In this document: piece by piece, positions 23,685 through 31,767 of the stretch
Position numbering within the stretch: position 1 is the first letter of the stretch
How the letters are laid out: every line of letters starts with the position of its first letter
IMG/VR virus record: IMGVR_UViG_3300025570_000046
Span: 1 to 36,119 of that record
DNA length: 36,119 nucleotides
Direction: 5' to 3' (one strand)
Origin: a virus
Notes under the pieces: model-generated
Told to the model about the DNA's origin: nothing
Database searches by the model: none
What the model saw: the letters and a program-made list of their open reading frames with translations, nothing else
Position numbers and translations under genes: made by a program

Positions 23685-24527
23685 ATGGCATCTAAGAAAG
23701 TAAATATAACAAATGCCGATAATAAAGTAACTGTAACCAACTCCAATAATAAAATTGAGGTTATAGATACTAATGTAGCATCTAATGTTGAAGTTACTCA
23801 ACCAGTAACATCTATAGTTGAAGTAAAAACTCTGGGCCCAAAGGGTGACAGAGGAGTTCAAGGTGAAACTGGTGCTCAAGGAATACAAGGGCCAGCAGGT
23901 GCTGATGGTGGTGGGGTATTTACACTAATTGAAGGTGGGGTAATATATGCAACTACATCATCCCTACAACTATCAGGTTCATTAAACATTAGTGGTTCAA
24001 TAACTGGAAATGGTGGTGGTTTAACAAATTTAGCAGCAGATTCCGCTACAAATGCAACTAATGTTTATATTGATTGGGACGCATCTAATAGTTTATTAAG
24101 TATTCCAATGTTTGGTGGAGCGGGTGATGGTAATTATCAATTAAAATCTTCAGCATCTCCACTTTCATATTATTATCGTGGGTATAATCCAATCACACTC
24201 CAGGCCGATGCTAATGATTATTTGCTGATTGGTGGTGGTTCAAACACAGCAGGTGGTATATATTTAAATTCAACTGTAACTCGGAATAATTTTATATATT
24301 CAGATTTTGGTACATTTTACATAAAAGCAGATGACCAATTCGGTACAGAAAATTCTTTATTTCCACCAAAACTTCATTTATCAACTTATAGTGGTTCTGG
24401 TGGTGTAATTGTTTTAGATACACCAAAAGTCGAAATTAGTAGTTCGGTACAAATATCAGGCTCACTAAATGTAAGTGGTTCTATATCATTTGATTCATTT
24501 GATTCACTAGATGGTGGTAGTTTTTAA
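23685..24527 (+). CDS. Collagen-like tail fibre protein
   Basis: 280 residues. Residues 1-50 form short beta repeats rich in Asn and Val (KVNITNADNKVTVTNSNNK). Residues 51-74 are eight uninterrupted collagen-type G-x-y triplets starting GPKGDRGVQGETG, expected to form a short triple helix. A beta shaft with SGSLNISGSITGNGGGLTNL and a similar C-terminal SLNVSGSISFDSFD follows. There is no S74 chaperone, so the collagen segment may itself drive trimer formation. It is a likely receptor-contacting or linking fibre. Confidence 0.75.
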   Translation: MASKKVNITNADNKVTVTNSNNKIEVIDTNVASNVEVTQPVTSIVEVKTLGPKGDRGVQGETGAQGIQGPAGADGGGVFTLIEGGVIYATTSSLQLSGSLNISGSITGNGGGLTNLAADSATNATNVYIDWDASNSLLSIPMFGGAGDGNYQLKSSASPLSYYYRGYNPITLQADANDYLLIGGGSNTAGGIYLNSTVTRNNFIYSDFGTFYIKADDQFGTENSLFPPKLHLSTYSGSGGVIVLDTPKVEISSSVQISGSLNVSGSISFDSFDSLDGGSF

Positions 24528-24547
24528 TTAATAATTGAGGGATAATA

Positions 24548-24940
24548 GTGGCATCTAATGAAATAAAATTAAAAAGAAGTAGTGTTCAATCTAAAGTACC
24601 AAGTATTAGTGACTTAACATTGGGTGAATTGTCTGTAAACACATTTGATGGTAAGTTGTTTTTTAAAAAAAATAATGGTTCTGATTCTATTGAATCAATT
24701 GTAACTACCAACGCACAAATCACAGGTTCGGTTGAATTAACTGGCGCATTAACATCATCTCTTTCATTAATTGAAAACGATACACCATCAACCGATATGT
24801 TTTTGGTAAAAATTAATGGAAGTGATAAGGTAAAGGTAAATTCAGAGGGAACGTTCATAATAAAAGAATCTACTACACTACCAACTGGAGAAGATGGTGC
24901 AATATCAATAAGTGGAAGTAATTTTTTCGTTTATTTATAA
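24548..24940 (+). CDS. Small fibre adaptor protein with GTG start
   Basis: 130 residues from GTG at 24548, with GAGGGA eight bases upstream. The N-terminus EIKLKRSSVQSKVPSISDLTLGELSVNTFDGKLFFKK matches a widespread phage fibre-attachment domain related to those ahead of variable receptor binders. The rest repeats SG-rich beta strands (ITGSVELTGALTSS; SISGSNFFVYL). It has no C-terminal chaperone. It follows the collagen-like fibre in the same transcription unit and may form its distal or adaptor part. Confidence 0.7.
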   Translation: MASNEIKLKRSSVQSKVPSISDLTLGELSVNTFDGKLFFKKNNGSDSIESIVTTNAQITGSVELTGALTSSLSLIENDTPSTDMFLVKINGSDKVKVNSEGTFIIKESTTLPTGEDGAISISGSNFFVYL

Positions 24941-24946
24941 AAGTTA

Positions 24947-24954
24947 ATATTTAT
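24947..24954 (+). promoter_or_regulatory. Late-promoter-like motif ATATTTAT
   Basis: An exact copy in the extended form ATATTTATTAGTATA, also seen at 36077. It lies 40 bases before the fibre ATG at 24995. Confidence 0.5.
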
Positions 24955-24994
24955 TAGTATAATATAGAACAAAAGAATTTAAAGAGGTAAAAAA

Positions 24995-26350
24995 ATGGCA
25001 GGATGGAAAAAAGTAATAGTATCAGGCTCATCAGCAGAGTTATCTGCGTTAGCACTAAGTAGTGTTTCTAACGCAGGTACAGATACAGATAAGTTTTTGG
25101 TATTAGATACTAGTGGAAACGTAGATTTTAGAACCGGTGCAGAAGTTCTTTCCGATATCGGTGCCGGAGCAGGTTCTGGTGATATTTCAAGTGTTGTTGC
25201 TGGTGATGGTTTAACTGGTGGTGCAACTACTGGCGATGCAACTCTAAATGTTGTTGGTGGTACTGGTATAACTGCCAACGCTAACGACATTCAGATTACT
25301 GATGGTGGTGTTGGTACAACCCAACTAGCAGATGATGCAGTAACCGAAGACAAACTATCAAATACTTTGTTGGCTGAAATAGACGCCAATACAGCAAAAG
25401 TAACAAACGTAAGTACTAACCTATCCAAAACAACAGCTGCAGCTCAAATAACAATTAATTCATCTGATGGTGATAATGTAATTATTGGAGAAGCAACCGA
25501 TACAATCGCCGGTTTAATGAGTACTACTCATCATGATAAATTAGATGGAATTGAGGCATCCGCAGATGTAACAAATACCGCAAATGTAACTTCTGCTGGA
25601 GCACTAATGGATACTGAATTAGCCACAATTGCGCTGGTAAAGGCATTAACCCCAACAATGATATCAGGCTCATCAACTGCATTAAGTTCATCTATAGCAT
25701 CCGATGTTGCAACCAATACGGCAAAGGTAACAAATGTTTCTACAAACTTAACCAAAACCACATCAGAAACAGATGTTACGATAAACTCATCTGATGGTGA
25801 TAATGTTGCAATAGGAGCAGCATCAACATCTGTTGCAGGTGTAATGACAAAAGCAATGTTTGATAAATTAGATGCAATTGAAGCATCTGCTGATGTAACA
25901 GATACTGCAAATGTTAAAACAGCATTAAACGCTTCATTAGGAGGAGCAGCAACTATCGGTGATGCTAGTGATACGATTACTATACCAGGTAACTTAACAA
26001 TTACAGGCACAACAACTGAATTACAAGTAACTAACTTAAATGTAGAAGACCAATTTATTCTATTAAACTCAGGTTCAACCTCTGGTGATAGCGGAATTAT
26101 ATTCGGTGGTACTGGAAACGGAACTGCTCAAGCAGGTCACTCTATTTTCTGTGATGATTCTGATGGTAATGGTGCAACATTTGGATATAAATCACAATTA
26201 GCACATAATGTAACTACAGGTGGTACACCAACTTCTAAATTAGGTAATATTGAATCATCCACATCTGCACCATCGACTGCACCAACATTTCAAGGTGTGG
26301 GTACTATTCATATTAAAACAGATTCTGAAGAAATTTACATCTATGCATAA
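24995..26350 (+). CDS. Tail fibre with duplicated 69-residue module
   Basis: 451 residues. The N-terminal MAGWKKVIVSGSSAELSAL matches that of the fibre at 26694, pointing to a shared attachment domain. Residues 60-125 are Gly/Thr-rich (AGDGLTGGATTGDATLNVVG). Residues 130-198 and 239-307 are a gap-free duplication, about two thirds identical by my count. Each copy starts near NTAKVTNVSTNL, contains TINSSDGDNV and ends IEASADVT-TANV. Residues 335-451 (NLNVEDQFILLNSGS, GIIFGGTGNGT) resemble the distal domain of marine T4-like fibres. No S74 chaperone is present. Ribosome binding site AGAGGT. Confidence 0.8.
   Translation: MAGWKKVIVSGSSAELSALALSSVSNAGTDTDKFLVLDTSGNVDFRTGAEVLSDIGAGAGSGDISSVVAGDGLTGGATTGDATLNVVGGTGITANANDIQITDGGVGTTQLADDAVTEDKLSNTLLAEIDANTAKVTNVSTNLSKTTAAAQITINSSDGDNVIIGEATDTIAGLMSTTHHDKLDGIEASADVTNTANVTSAGALMDTELATIALVKALTPTMISGSSTALSSSIASDVATNTAKVTNVSTNLTKTTSETDVTINSSDGDNVAIGAASTSVAGVMTKAMFDKLDAIEASADVTDTANVKTALNASLGGAATIGDASDTITIPGNLTITGTTTELQVTNLNVEDQFILLNSGSTSGDSGIIFGGTGNGTAQAGHSIFCDDSDGNGATFGYKSQLAHNVTTGGTPTSKLGNIESSTSAPSTAPTFQGVGTIHIKTDSEEIYIYA
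25382..25588 (+). repeat. Fibre module repeat, copy 1
   Basis: First copy of the 69-codon module. Its partner is 25709-25915, separated by 120 bases. The two copies differ at many third-codon positions, so the duplication is not very recent. Confidence 0.8.
25709..25915 (+). repeat. Fibre module repeat, copy 2
   Basis: Second copy of the 69-codon module of the fibre at 24995. It aligns to 25382-25588 without gaps, with most divergence in the middle (residues around TIAGLMSTTH against SVAGVMTKAM). Confidence 0.8.
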
Positions 26351-26355
26351 TCAAA

Positions 26356-26553
26356 ATGTTAAAAAAATTAAAAACCGTTATGGCATCATTACAACAACTT
26401 AAAGAAAATAAAAAAAGTGACAATGAGGTATTTTCAAAAGAAGAACTAGAGTTCTTATTACAGTTAATATCAGAATCAACTTTTAAAGGCAATGATGTTC
26501 AATTAGTATTTGAAACTGCAGTTAAAATTCAAAAAAATATAACTAACGCATAG
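26356..26553 (+). CDS. Small helical protein in the fibre cassette
   Basis: 65 residues, all-helical: MLKKLKTVMASLQQLKENKK, then FSKEELEFLLQLISESTFKGNDVQLVFETAVKIQ. It starts five bases after the fibre stop and ends just before a terminator, so it is co-transcribed with the fibre at 24995. Small helical genes in this position are sometimes fibre-assembly chaperones (as T4 gp57A is), but I see no sequence evidence for that here. Confidence 0.6.
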   Translation: MLKKLKTVMASLQQLKENKKSDNEVFSKEELEFLLQLISESTFKGNDVQLVFETAVKIQKNITNA

Positions 26554-26565
26554 TGTGTTATAATT

Positions 26566-26590
26566 AAAAGTCCTCTTATGGGGATTTTTT
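26566..26590 (+). terminator. Intrinsic terminator after the fibre gene pair
   Basis: AGTCCTC (26569-26575) pairs with GGGGATT (26580-26586) with two wobble pairs, loop TTAT. Flanking A and T extend the stem into the T tract. It lies 13 bases after the stop at 26553. Confidence 0.75.
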
Positions 26591-26610
26591 ACTTTAATAA
26601 TAAAATTCTT

Positions 26611-26618
26611 ATATTTAT
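26611..26618 (+). promoter_or_regulatory. Late-promoter-like motif ATATTTAT and 75-base leader
   Basis: An exact copy 21 bases after the terminator. The leader to 26693 contains an unusually G-rich stretch (ACGGAAGTGGGTGACGATGT) that can fold GGTGAC against GTCATTACC with a bulge, then AGGAGA before the ATG. It serves the fibre at 26694 and the genes after it. Confidence 0.45.
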
Positions 26619-26693
26619 ATTAAATAGCTATTATAGGCCAACAAACGGAAGTGGGTGACGATGTGTCATTACCAACCATAATAGGAGAGATAT

Positions 26694-28088
26694 ATGCCAA
26701 ATTGGAAAAAAGTCATCACATCTGGTAGTGATGCAATTTTAAATTCGCTAAGTGTAGGGGATTTAGGAGTTACTGGTTCATTGAATGTTACAGGTAGTAT
26801 ATCAGGAAATACTCAAGATGTTAGCGATTATTTTATAGACTATACAGGATTAGGAGCAACCAAGTTTCAGGTTGGTAATGTTAATAACGGTACATTTATT
26901 TTTGCAAACCGTTTCACAGGAGATATCTTATCATATAACGGCTTAAGCGGTACATTATCAATTAATGCATCAACAAGATTATTGACTGGAGATTTGTATG
27001 TAGGTGCAGGCACCGCAGCAATCCCCACTATTCGTTTTAACGGCCGTACGGAACATAGAATATATACACCATATAACTCTTCCGCTGCATCGTTGATATT
27101 ATCATCTACTAGTGGAAATATAGAATTAGATACACCACTAACATATTTAAGTGGAAGCTTGGATGTATCAGGCTCATTAACCGCTAATACATTTTCAGGC
27201 GATGGTTCTGGAATCACAGGCGTGATAAGTAGTTCATATGCTACTACTGCCAGTTATGCTCTAGGTGGAGAAGGTAATTATTCAGGTTCATTTGTAGGAA
27301 ACTTTAGTGGTTCAATTGATGCAACTGATTTTAATATGAGCTTAGCCGAAGGTTCTGGAAGTATGATTGTTTCGAGTTCATTGTTAGAAATTGACTTTGA
27401 CACTTTGGAAGTAGATGGTAATTTTATTGTATCTGGAAGCGCATTGATTACTGGCTCAATGGGTATAACAGGAGGAATAACAGCTACAATTGGAACAGGT
27501 ACTGATAATTCTGTAGTAGTAAAAAATTCTTCTAATCAATTAGTAACAGATGAAATTGATTCTAAAGTTTGGGACGGAAATTTAGTTGATAAACAAGGAA
27601 CACCCGTTCAATATCAAGTAGCTATATTTAATGATGCTGATACATTAGTAGCATCTTCAAATCTAACATTTGATGGCTCAGAGTTAGGATTGACAGGCGA
27701 CCTTAATGTTGCAGGAGGTTCATTAGGTGTGGGTGTACCTGCAAACGCAACAGATGGTAGAATTGATGCATCAAATGATATTGTAGCATATTCATCATCA
27801 GATAAAAGATGGAAGAAGAATATAAAACAAATTGAATCGCCATTAGAAAAACTACAAAAATTAAGTGGTGTAGAATTTGATTGGATTGAAGATACAGAAC
27901 TACATGGTAATAGTGGAAATGATGTTGGGGTTATTGCACAAGAAGTAGAATTAGTTCTACCACAAGCAGTTCAAACAAGAGATAGTGGGATGAAAGCGGT
28001 TAGATATGAAAAATTGATACCACTTCTTATTGAAACTGTCAAAGAACAACAAAAACAAATTGATGAACTTAAAAATAAGATTGGGTAA
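26694..28088 (+). CDS. Tail fibre with C-terminal S74 chaperone
   Basis: 464 residues. The attachment-like start MPNWKKVITSGSDAILNSL is shared with the fibre at 24995. The shaft consists of SGS-rich beta repeats (GSLNVTGSISGN; SGSLDVSGSLTANTFSGDGSG). From about residue 360 it carries an intramolecular chaperone/auto-peptidase S74 domain. SDKRWK at 369-374 supplies the Ser and Lys five residues apart, then GVIAQEVELVLPQAV follows and the chain ends in a coiled coil (ETVKEQQKQIDELKNKI). The domain folds the trimer and then cuts itself off. AGGAG in the leader; the stop overlaps the next start (TAATG). Confidence 0.88.
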   Translation: MPNWKKVITSGSDAILNSLSVGDLGVTGSLNVTGSISGNTQDVSDYFIDYTGLGATKFQVGNVNNGTFIFANRFTGDILSYNGLSGTLSINASTRLLTGDLYVGAGTAAIPTIRFNGRTEHRIYTPYNSSAASLILSSTSGNIELDTPLTYLSGSLDVSGSLTANTFSGDGSGITGVISSSYATTASYALGGEGNYSGSFVGNFSGSIDATDFNMSLAEGSGSMIVSSSLLEIDFDTLEVDGNFIVSGSALITGSMGITGGITATIGTGTDNSVVVKNSSNQLVTDEIDSKVWDGNLVDKQGTPVQYQVAIFNDADTLVASSNLTFDGSELGLTGDLNVAGGSLGVGVPANATDGRIDASNDIVAYSSSDKRWKKNIKQIESPLEKLQKLSGVEFDWIEDTELHGNSGNDVGVIAQEVELVLPQAVQTRDSGMKAVRYEKLIPLLIETVKEQQKQIDELKNKIG

Positions 28089-28513
28089 TGGCACTAACAG
28101 CATCAGGACAATTAAGTTTAGGTGATATTGCAACCGAAATGGGTGTAAGTTTGAGCAATGTATCTCTTACAACTCAATCGACTACGGGTATTAATACAAA
28201 CTCAACATCAAAACCAGATGGTTCAACACCACACGCAATTTCAGAATTTTATTCATATGACCATTCAGCATCATCACTTACGGCATTTGCTGTAGATGAG
28301 ACTCCATATGACTTTCCAGAAGTTGCGTGTGAATCTGGTAGAGAAACTGCAGAATGGTATCATGATGGGGGAGGTACATATCCCACAGATGGAGATAATG
28401 TATATACCGATTCAGGTGGAGAAACCATTCCAGAAGATGGATTTTATTGGATGGGTGAACCCGCATCATTTAATGTAAGTGGTGGTGGAGTAGGTGATGT
28501 AACACCGTGTTAA
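28088..28513 (+). CDS. Small fibre-tip-like protein
   Basis: 141 residues. The N-terminal ASGQLSLGDIATEMGVSLSNVSL is a common opening of small phage fibre proteins. Residues 60-141 form a Gly/Asp-rich domain with TDGDNVYTDSGGETIPEDGFYWMG and a C-terminal cysteine (VTPC). I associate such domains with fibre tips of Bacteroidetes phages. Coupled to the preceding fibre by a one-base stop/start overlap, it is probably the adhesin that caps that fibre after S74 release, though direct evidence is lacking. Confidence 0.7.
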   Translation: MALTASGQLSLGDIATEMGVSLSNVSLTTQSTTGINTNSTSKPDGSTPHAISEFYSYDHSASSLTAFAVDETPYDFPEVACESGRETAEWYHDGGGTYPTDGDNVYTDSGGETIPEDGFYWMGEPASFNVSGGGVGDVTPC

Positions 28514-28530
28514 TAAAACAGGAATAAATT

Positions 28531-28584
28531 ATGAGTAGCACAAGAGATTTTATAATATTTAATACATTAAGAAAATGGGAATAA
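28531..28584 (+). CDS. 17-residue mini reading frame ahead of the adhesin
   Basis: ATG at 28531 has AGGA ten bases upstream (28520-28523) and encodes MSSTRDFIIFNTLRKWE. It ends at 28584, overlapping the next start by ten bases. It could be a translated leader peptide or the remnant of a gene cut by recombination. Evidence is only the start context. Confidence 0.25.
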   Translation: MSSTRDFIIFNTLRKWE

Positions 28585-29399
28585 AATTTAGAAATTCAGA
28601 CGGTTCAGTTGGCCCATTTAGATGGTCAACTCCTGTTCCACCACCTACGCCTGACCAAGACGCTCAAGCATACATAGCAGCAGCAAGTATTGTTGACGCT
28701 ACGGAGATAGCAGCGGTCAATCAATTATTCTCCGACTTAAAAGGAACGGGAAGCACTACTAATAACTCTAATATCTACTCTAAGTTTTATGCGCTTTATC
28801 CAATTAGCCCAACAGATTTAGACGCAGCAGCCGTTAACGCTGTTAATCCTAGTACGTTTGATATTACTTGGTTTAATTCACCTACTCACGCAGATAATGG
28901 AGTAACGGGTAATGGTACTAATATGTATGGAAGCACTAATTTTATTCCAGATGCATCTGGAGCGAGCGAAAATAATTTTGGAATAACTTTAGATATTGCC
29001 ACAAATTCGGGCGGCGGGGTTGATTTCGGTTCAAATTCCTACATCCATTTAGCGATGGTAAATGCTACTTATACCTATATATTAGGTTCCTTAGGCGATT
29101 CTGTTAGCGGAACGACTTTGGATTTGGGTGTACGAACGATGGTAAGGCGTTCAGCAAATGACATGGAGGCTTATTTAAACGGGTCAACAGAAGGCAGTGA
29201 CACTAATTTAGGGGCATGGTCTTTTAATTCGGATGCGCTGTATATTTTTTGCAGAAACAACGGTACAAACCCGGCTTTCTTTTCAAATAGAAGGTATAGG
29301 TTTTGTGCAATTCATGAAGGTTTAACATCAAATGAGGCTGAAGATTTTAATGACGCAATTACTACTTATAACGCAAATGTAATTTCAGGAGGAAGATAA
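28575..29399 (+). CDS. Adhesin-like virion protein typical of Bacteroidetes phages
   Basis: 274 residues. A short Pro-rich start (GPFRWSTPVPPPTPD) leads into YIAAASIVDATEIAAVNQLFSDLKGTG and IYSKFYALYPISPTDLDAA. A beta-sandwich-like domain follows, with VNPSTFDITWFNSPTHADNG, NGTNMYGSTNFIP and MEAYLNGSTEGSDTNLG. This layout is one I associate with surface or tail proteins of Bacteroidetes phages and prophages; the strand pattern suggests a lectin-like jelly roll. Codon choice differs from neighbours (more GCG, ACG and CGA, slightly higher GC), consistent with recent acquisition. The ATG has no good Shine-Dalgarno sequence and overlaps the 17-residue frame. Confidence 0.7.
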   Translation: MGIKFRNSDGSVGPFRWSTPVPPPTPDQDAQAYIAAASIVDATEIAAVNQLFSDLKGTGSTTNNSNIYSKFYALYPISPTDLDAAAVNAVNPSTFDITWFNSPTHADNGVTGNGTNMYGSTNFIPDASGASENNFGITLDIATNSGGGVDFGSNSYIHLAMVNATYTYILGSLGDSVSGTTLDLGVRTMVRRSANDMEAYLNGSTEGSDTNLGAWSFNSDALYIFCRNNGTNPAFFSNRRYRFCAIHEGLTSNEAEDFNDAITTYNANVISGGR

Positions 29400-29400
29400 A

Positions 29401-29592
29401 ATGAAGTATTTAATTTATAAAGAAAAGCCAAATGACTTTAGATTGAGGGATGGAAGTATATTAAGTGCATTACCTTGTGTTGAAGGTTTTTTTATAATGA
29501 AATCACAAGAGGCTGATGCTAAATCAGTTGGATGGGTAAGTGGTGTAGAATCCGATTCAATAACTCAAACAGAAACAACAACGGATATTTAA
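29401..29592 (+). CDS. Small protein of unknown function after the adhesin
   Basis: 63 residues, MKYLIYKEKPNDFRLRDGS onward, with CVEGFFIMKSQEADAKSVGW. It starts one base after the adhesin stop, with AGGAGG overlapping the adhesin end (one of the best ribosome binding sites here). No membrane span or known motif. It may be an assembly partner of the adhesin; its acidic Thr-rich tail (TQTETTTDI) looks disordered. Confidence 0.6.
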   Translation: MKYLIYKEKPNDFRLRDGSILSALPCVEGFFIMKSQEADAKSVGWVSGVESDSITQTETTTDI

Positions 29593-29597
29593 AATAA

Positions 29598-29825
29598 ATC
29601 AAGACTATAAATAACTACGGATACATAAAGGAAAACGGAATTACACCTATAGATAATAGGTGGACTTCTGGACGAGAAATAACCTTAAACGATGAGTCTA
29701 TTGTTGTAGGCTATGAGGGAGAACAATCAGCATCAGATGCTCACGTTGAAATAATAGGGGATTCTAAAACGTTTACTAATTGGTTGAAAGAAAATACACC
29801 GCAAGAAGATATAGCAGGTACATAA
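29598..29825 (+). pseudogene. Reading frame without a usual start, probable gene remnant
   Basis: After a TAA at 29595 the frame is open for 75 codons, reading IKTINNYGYIKENGITPIDN, then RWTSGREITLNDESIVVGYE, and ending TFTNWLKENTPQEDIAGT. Composition looks like real protein, but there is no ATG, GTG or TTG near its 5' end. ATC at 29598 stands where an ATG would fit (xxKTINNYG), so one base change may have destroyed the start. I do not recognise the family. It fills part of a 467-base stretch without an intact gene. Confidence 0.4.
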
Positions 29826-30022
29826 ATGATACAGAATATCAAACTGTTAGTTATACATCCCCTATAAATAACCCCGCAGTTAACTTTAAAATAGGTAAAG
29901 CTGATTATGGTACTCAAACATTTACAGGTAAATCATCTTCAGTATTATTATATAACAGTGCCTTATCATCACAAGAAGTTCTTCAAAATTACAACGCATT
30001 AAAAAATAGGTTCGGATTATAA
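29780..30022 (+). pseudogene. C-terminal fragment of a LamG/concanavalin-like adhesin
   Basis: The frame from about 29813 encodes YINDTEYQTVSYTSPINNP, IGKADYGTQTFTGKSSSVLL and YNSALSSQEVLQNYNALKNR. The last two are the standard closing strands of LamG-like domains in phage fibres (GK...VLLYN-ALS..E..QNYNA...RFG). The start of the domain, well over 100 residues, is missing. Only a TTG at 29780 without a ribosome binding site precedes it. It overlaps the previous remnant in another frame. Best read as a recombination leftover of a former adhesin gene; an assembly frameshift is the alternative. Confidence 0.6.
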
Positions 30023-30031
30023 CAATCTACC

Positions 30032-30039
30032 ATATTTAT
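30032..30039 (+). promoter_or_regulatory. Late-promoter-like motif ATATTTAT
   Basis: An exact copy ten bases after the adhesin fragment and 21 bases before the neck gene ATG. It isolates the neck unit from the broken cassette. Confidence 0.5.
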
Positions 30040-30060
30040 AATAAACAATAGGAGATATTA

Positions 30061-31215
30061 ATGGCAGTACAAATTCCAATATGGCCAGGTTCATCATCAT
30101 TCTTTCCAGATATGACACCGTTTGGTTATTATGATAATGATTATGAGTTTCAACAAGATGTTGATAAGGTGTCATCTTGGTGCGCCAAACGATTAGGTTA
30201 TCCAATTGTTGATATTGAATTACAAGACATTAACTTTTATGCGTGTATTGAGGAAGCAGTTACCGAATATTCAACTCAAGTAAACCAATTTAATATTAGA
30301 GAAAACCTTTTAAATATAAAGGGTAGTTCAACCTCTTCAAATTTATCACAAACAGAATTAAATGCAAACTTAGGTGGATTGATATCTTTAGCAAAAGATT
30401 ATGGTACAGAAGCAGGAAGTGGTGGTAGAGTAACATACTATACAGGTTCATTTATTGCAAATGCAGACCAACAAGTTTATGATTTAACCGACCCTACGTT
30501 AGTTTCATTGGAAAGTGGGACTCCTGGTGTGGATACTATTGAAATTAAGAAGATGTTACACAACGCACCACCTGCAATGGTAAGATACTTTGACCCATTT
30601 GTAGGAACTGGATTAGGTTCACAACAAATGATGGATACATTTGGATGGGGTAACTACTCACCAGGTGTTTCATTTATGATGTCACCTTTGTATGATGACC
30701 TTTTAAGATTACAAGCAATTGAATTTAACGATATGGTTCGTAAATCTCAATATGGATTTGATATTCAAAACAACAGAGTAAGATTATTCCCAATACCTGA
30801 GAGTAGTTATAGAGTACACTTCCATTATATATTAGATTTGGAAAGAAGAAACCCAATCATAGACAATTCAGTAGTATCTGATTATTCAAACGCACCATTT
30901 GATAGAATTAAATACACTAGAATAAATCATGTAGGAAAACGTTGGATTCACAAATACGCATTGGCATTAGCTAAAGAAATGTTAGGTGCAGTAAGAGCTA
31001 AGTTTAGTTCAGTACCAATTCCTAACTCAGAAATAACATTAGATGGTGCAGATTTAAGAAGTGAGGCATCTACAGAAAAAGAAATCTTAATTTCAGAATT
31101 AAGAGAAAACTTAGAAGCAACTTCTAGAAAAGCATTGTTACAAGCACAACAAGAAGAATCAGAAGCTATGGAATTAACTCTTAATAGAGTTCCAAAAGCA
31201 ATTTATATTGGCTAA
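30061..31215 (+). CDS. gp13: Neck protein, T4 gp13-like
   Basis: 384 residues (T4 gp13 has 309). The N-terminus PFGYYDNDYEFQQDVDKVSS, WCAKRLGYPIVDIELQDINF and YACIEEAVTEYSTQVNQFNI is the conserved opening I know for this neck protein in marine T4-like phages. FDIQNNRVRLFPIP and the helical tail ENLEATSRKALLQAQQEE follow. It closes the filled head and provides the docking surface for the tail. It is first of three co-transcribed completion genes in the T4 order 13-14-15. Strong AGGAG ribosome binding site. Confidence 0.8.
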   Translation: MAVQIPIWPGSSSFFPDMTPFGYYDNDYEFQQDVDKVSSWCAKRLGYPIVDIELQDINFYACIEEAVTEYSTQVNQFNIRENLLNIKGSSTSSNLSQTELNANLGGLISLAKDYGTEAGSGGRVTYYTGSFIANADQQVYDLTDPTLVSLESGTPGVDTIEIKKMLHNAPPAMVRYFDPFVGTGLGSQQMMDTFGWGNYSPGVSFMMSPLYDDLLRLQAIEFNDMVRKSQYGFDIQNNRVRLFPIPESSYRVHFHYILDLERRNPIIDNSVVSDYSNAPFDRIKYTRINHVGKRWIHKYALALAKEMLGAVRAKFSSVPIPNSEITLDGADLRSEASTEKEILISELRENLEATSRKALLQAQQEESEAMELTLNRVPKAIYIG

Positions 31216-31239
31216 TATTATGAATAAAGGATTGATATA

Positions 31240-31767
31240 ATGGCGTTATTTGGTGGAGAACGAGATGCATCTTTGTTTAGAAAAATAAACAAAGAATTAA
31301 TAACGGATATCATAGATACTGAAGTGTATTACTATAAATTAATTATAGAAGATACTAAATCTAACTTATATGGTGAGGGTAAAAGTAAAATATACCACAA
31401 TCCTATAAAAATACCCACATTGGTTGATAGAACAAATGCTGAGCAGGTATTTGATGATTTTGGTTCATCTTATACTAGAAATGTAAACTTTTATTTTTTA
31501 AGAGACATATTAAAAGATAAAAATGTGTTTCCTGAGATTGGTGATGTAATTGAGTGGAATGATGAGCAGCATATTGTAGATGTAATATTTCAAAATCAAT
31601 TCTTCGCAGGTAAGAATCCAGAAACTTGGGATGGTGGTGATTCACAAGGATATAATCTATCTATTCTATGTGAAACTCATGTAGCAAGAAAAACACAACT
31701 TAATTTAAAAGATGATGTTAGAGTGGGTGTTAATAATAATAACAATGACTTACCAATAGGTATATAA
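31240..31767 (+). CDS. gp14: Neck protein, T4 gp14-like
   Basis: 175 residues (T4 gp14 has 256). SLFRKINKELITDIIDTEVYYYKLIIEDTKSNLYGEGKSK is the characteristic start, followed by FDDFGSSYTRNVNFYFLRDIL and VIEWNDEQHIVDVI. It acts with gp13 to complete the head and connect the tail. Shorter than T4 because the C-terminal extension is missing; it ends in an Asn-rich tail (GVNNNNNDLP). One-base stop/start overlap with the next gene. Confidence 0.78.
   Translation: MALFGGERDASLFRKINKELITDIIDTEVYYYKLIIEDTKSNLYGEGKSKIYHNPIKIPTLVDRTNAEQVFDDFGSSYTRNVNFYFLRDILKDKNVFPEIGDVIEWNDEQHIVDVIFQNQFFAGKNPETWDGGDSQGYNLSILCETHVARKTQLNLKDDVRVGVNNNNNDLPIGI

Noticed and set aside
28500-28512. Palindrome TAACAC-C-GTGTTA at the end of the 28088 gene.
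   Set aside because: A one-base centre cannot form an RNA hairpin loop, and it covers the final codons and stop. Likely chance.
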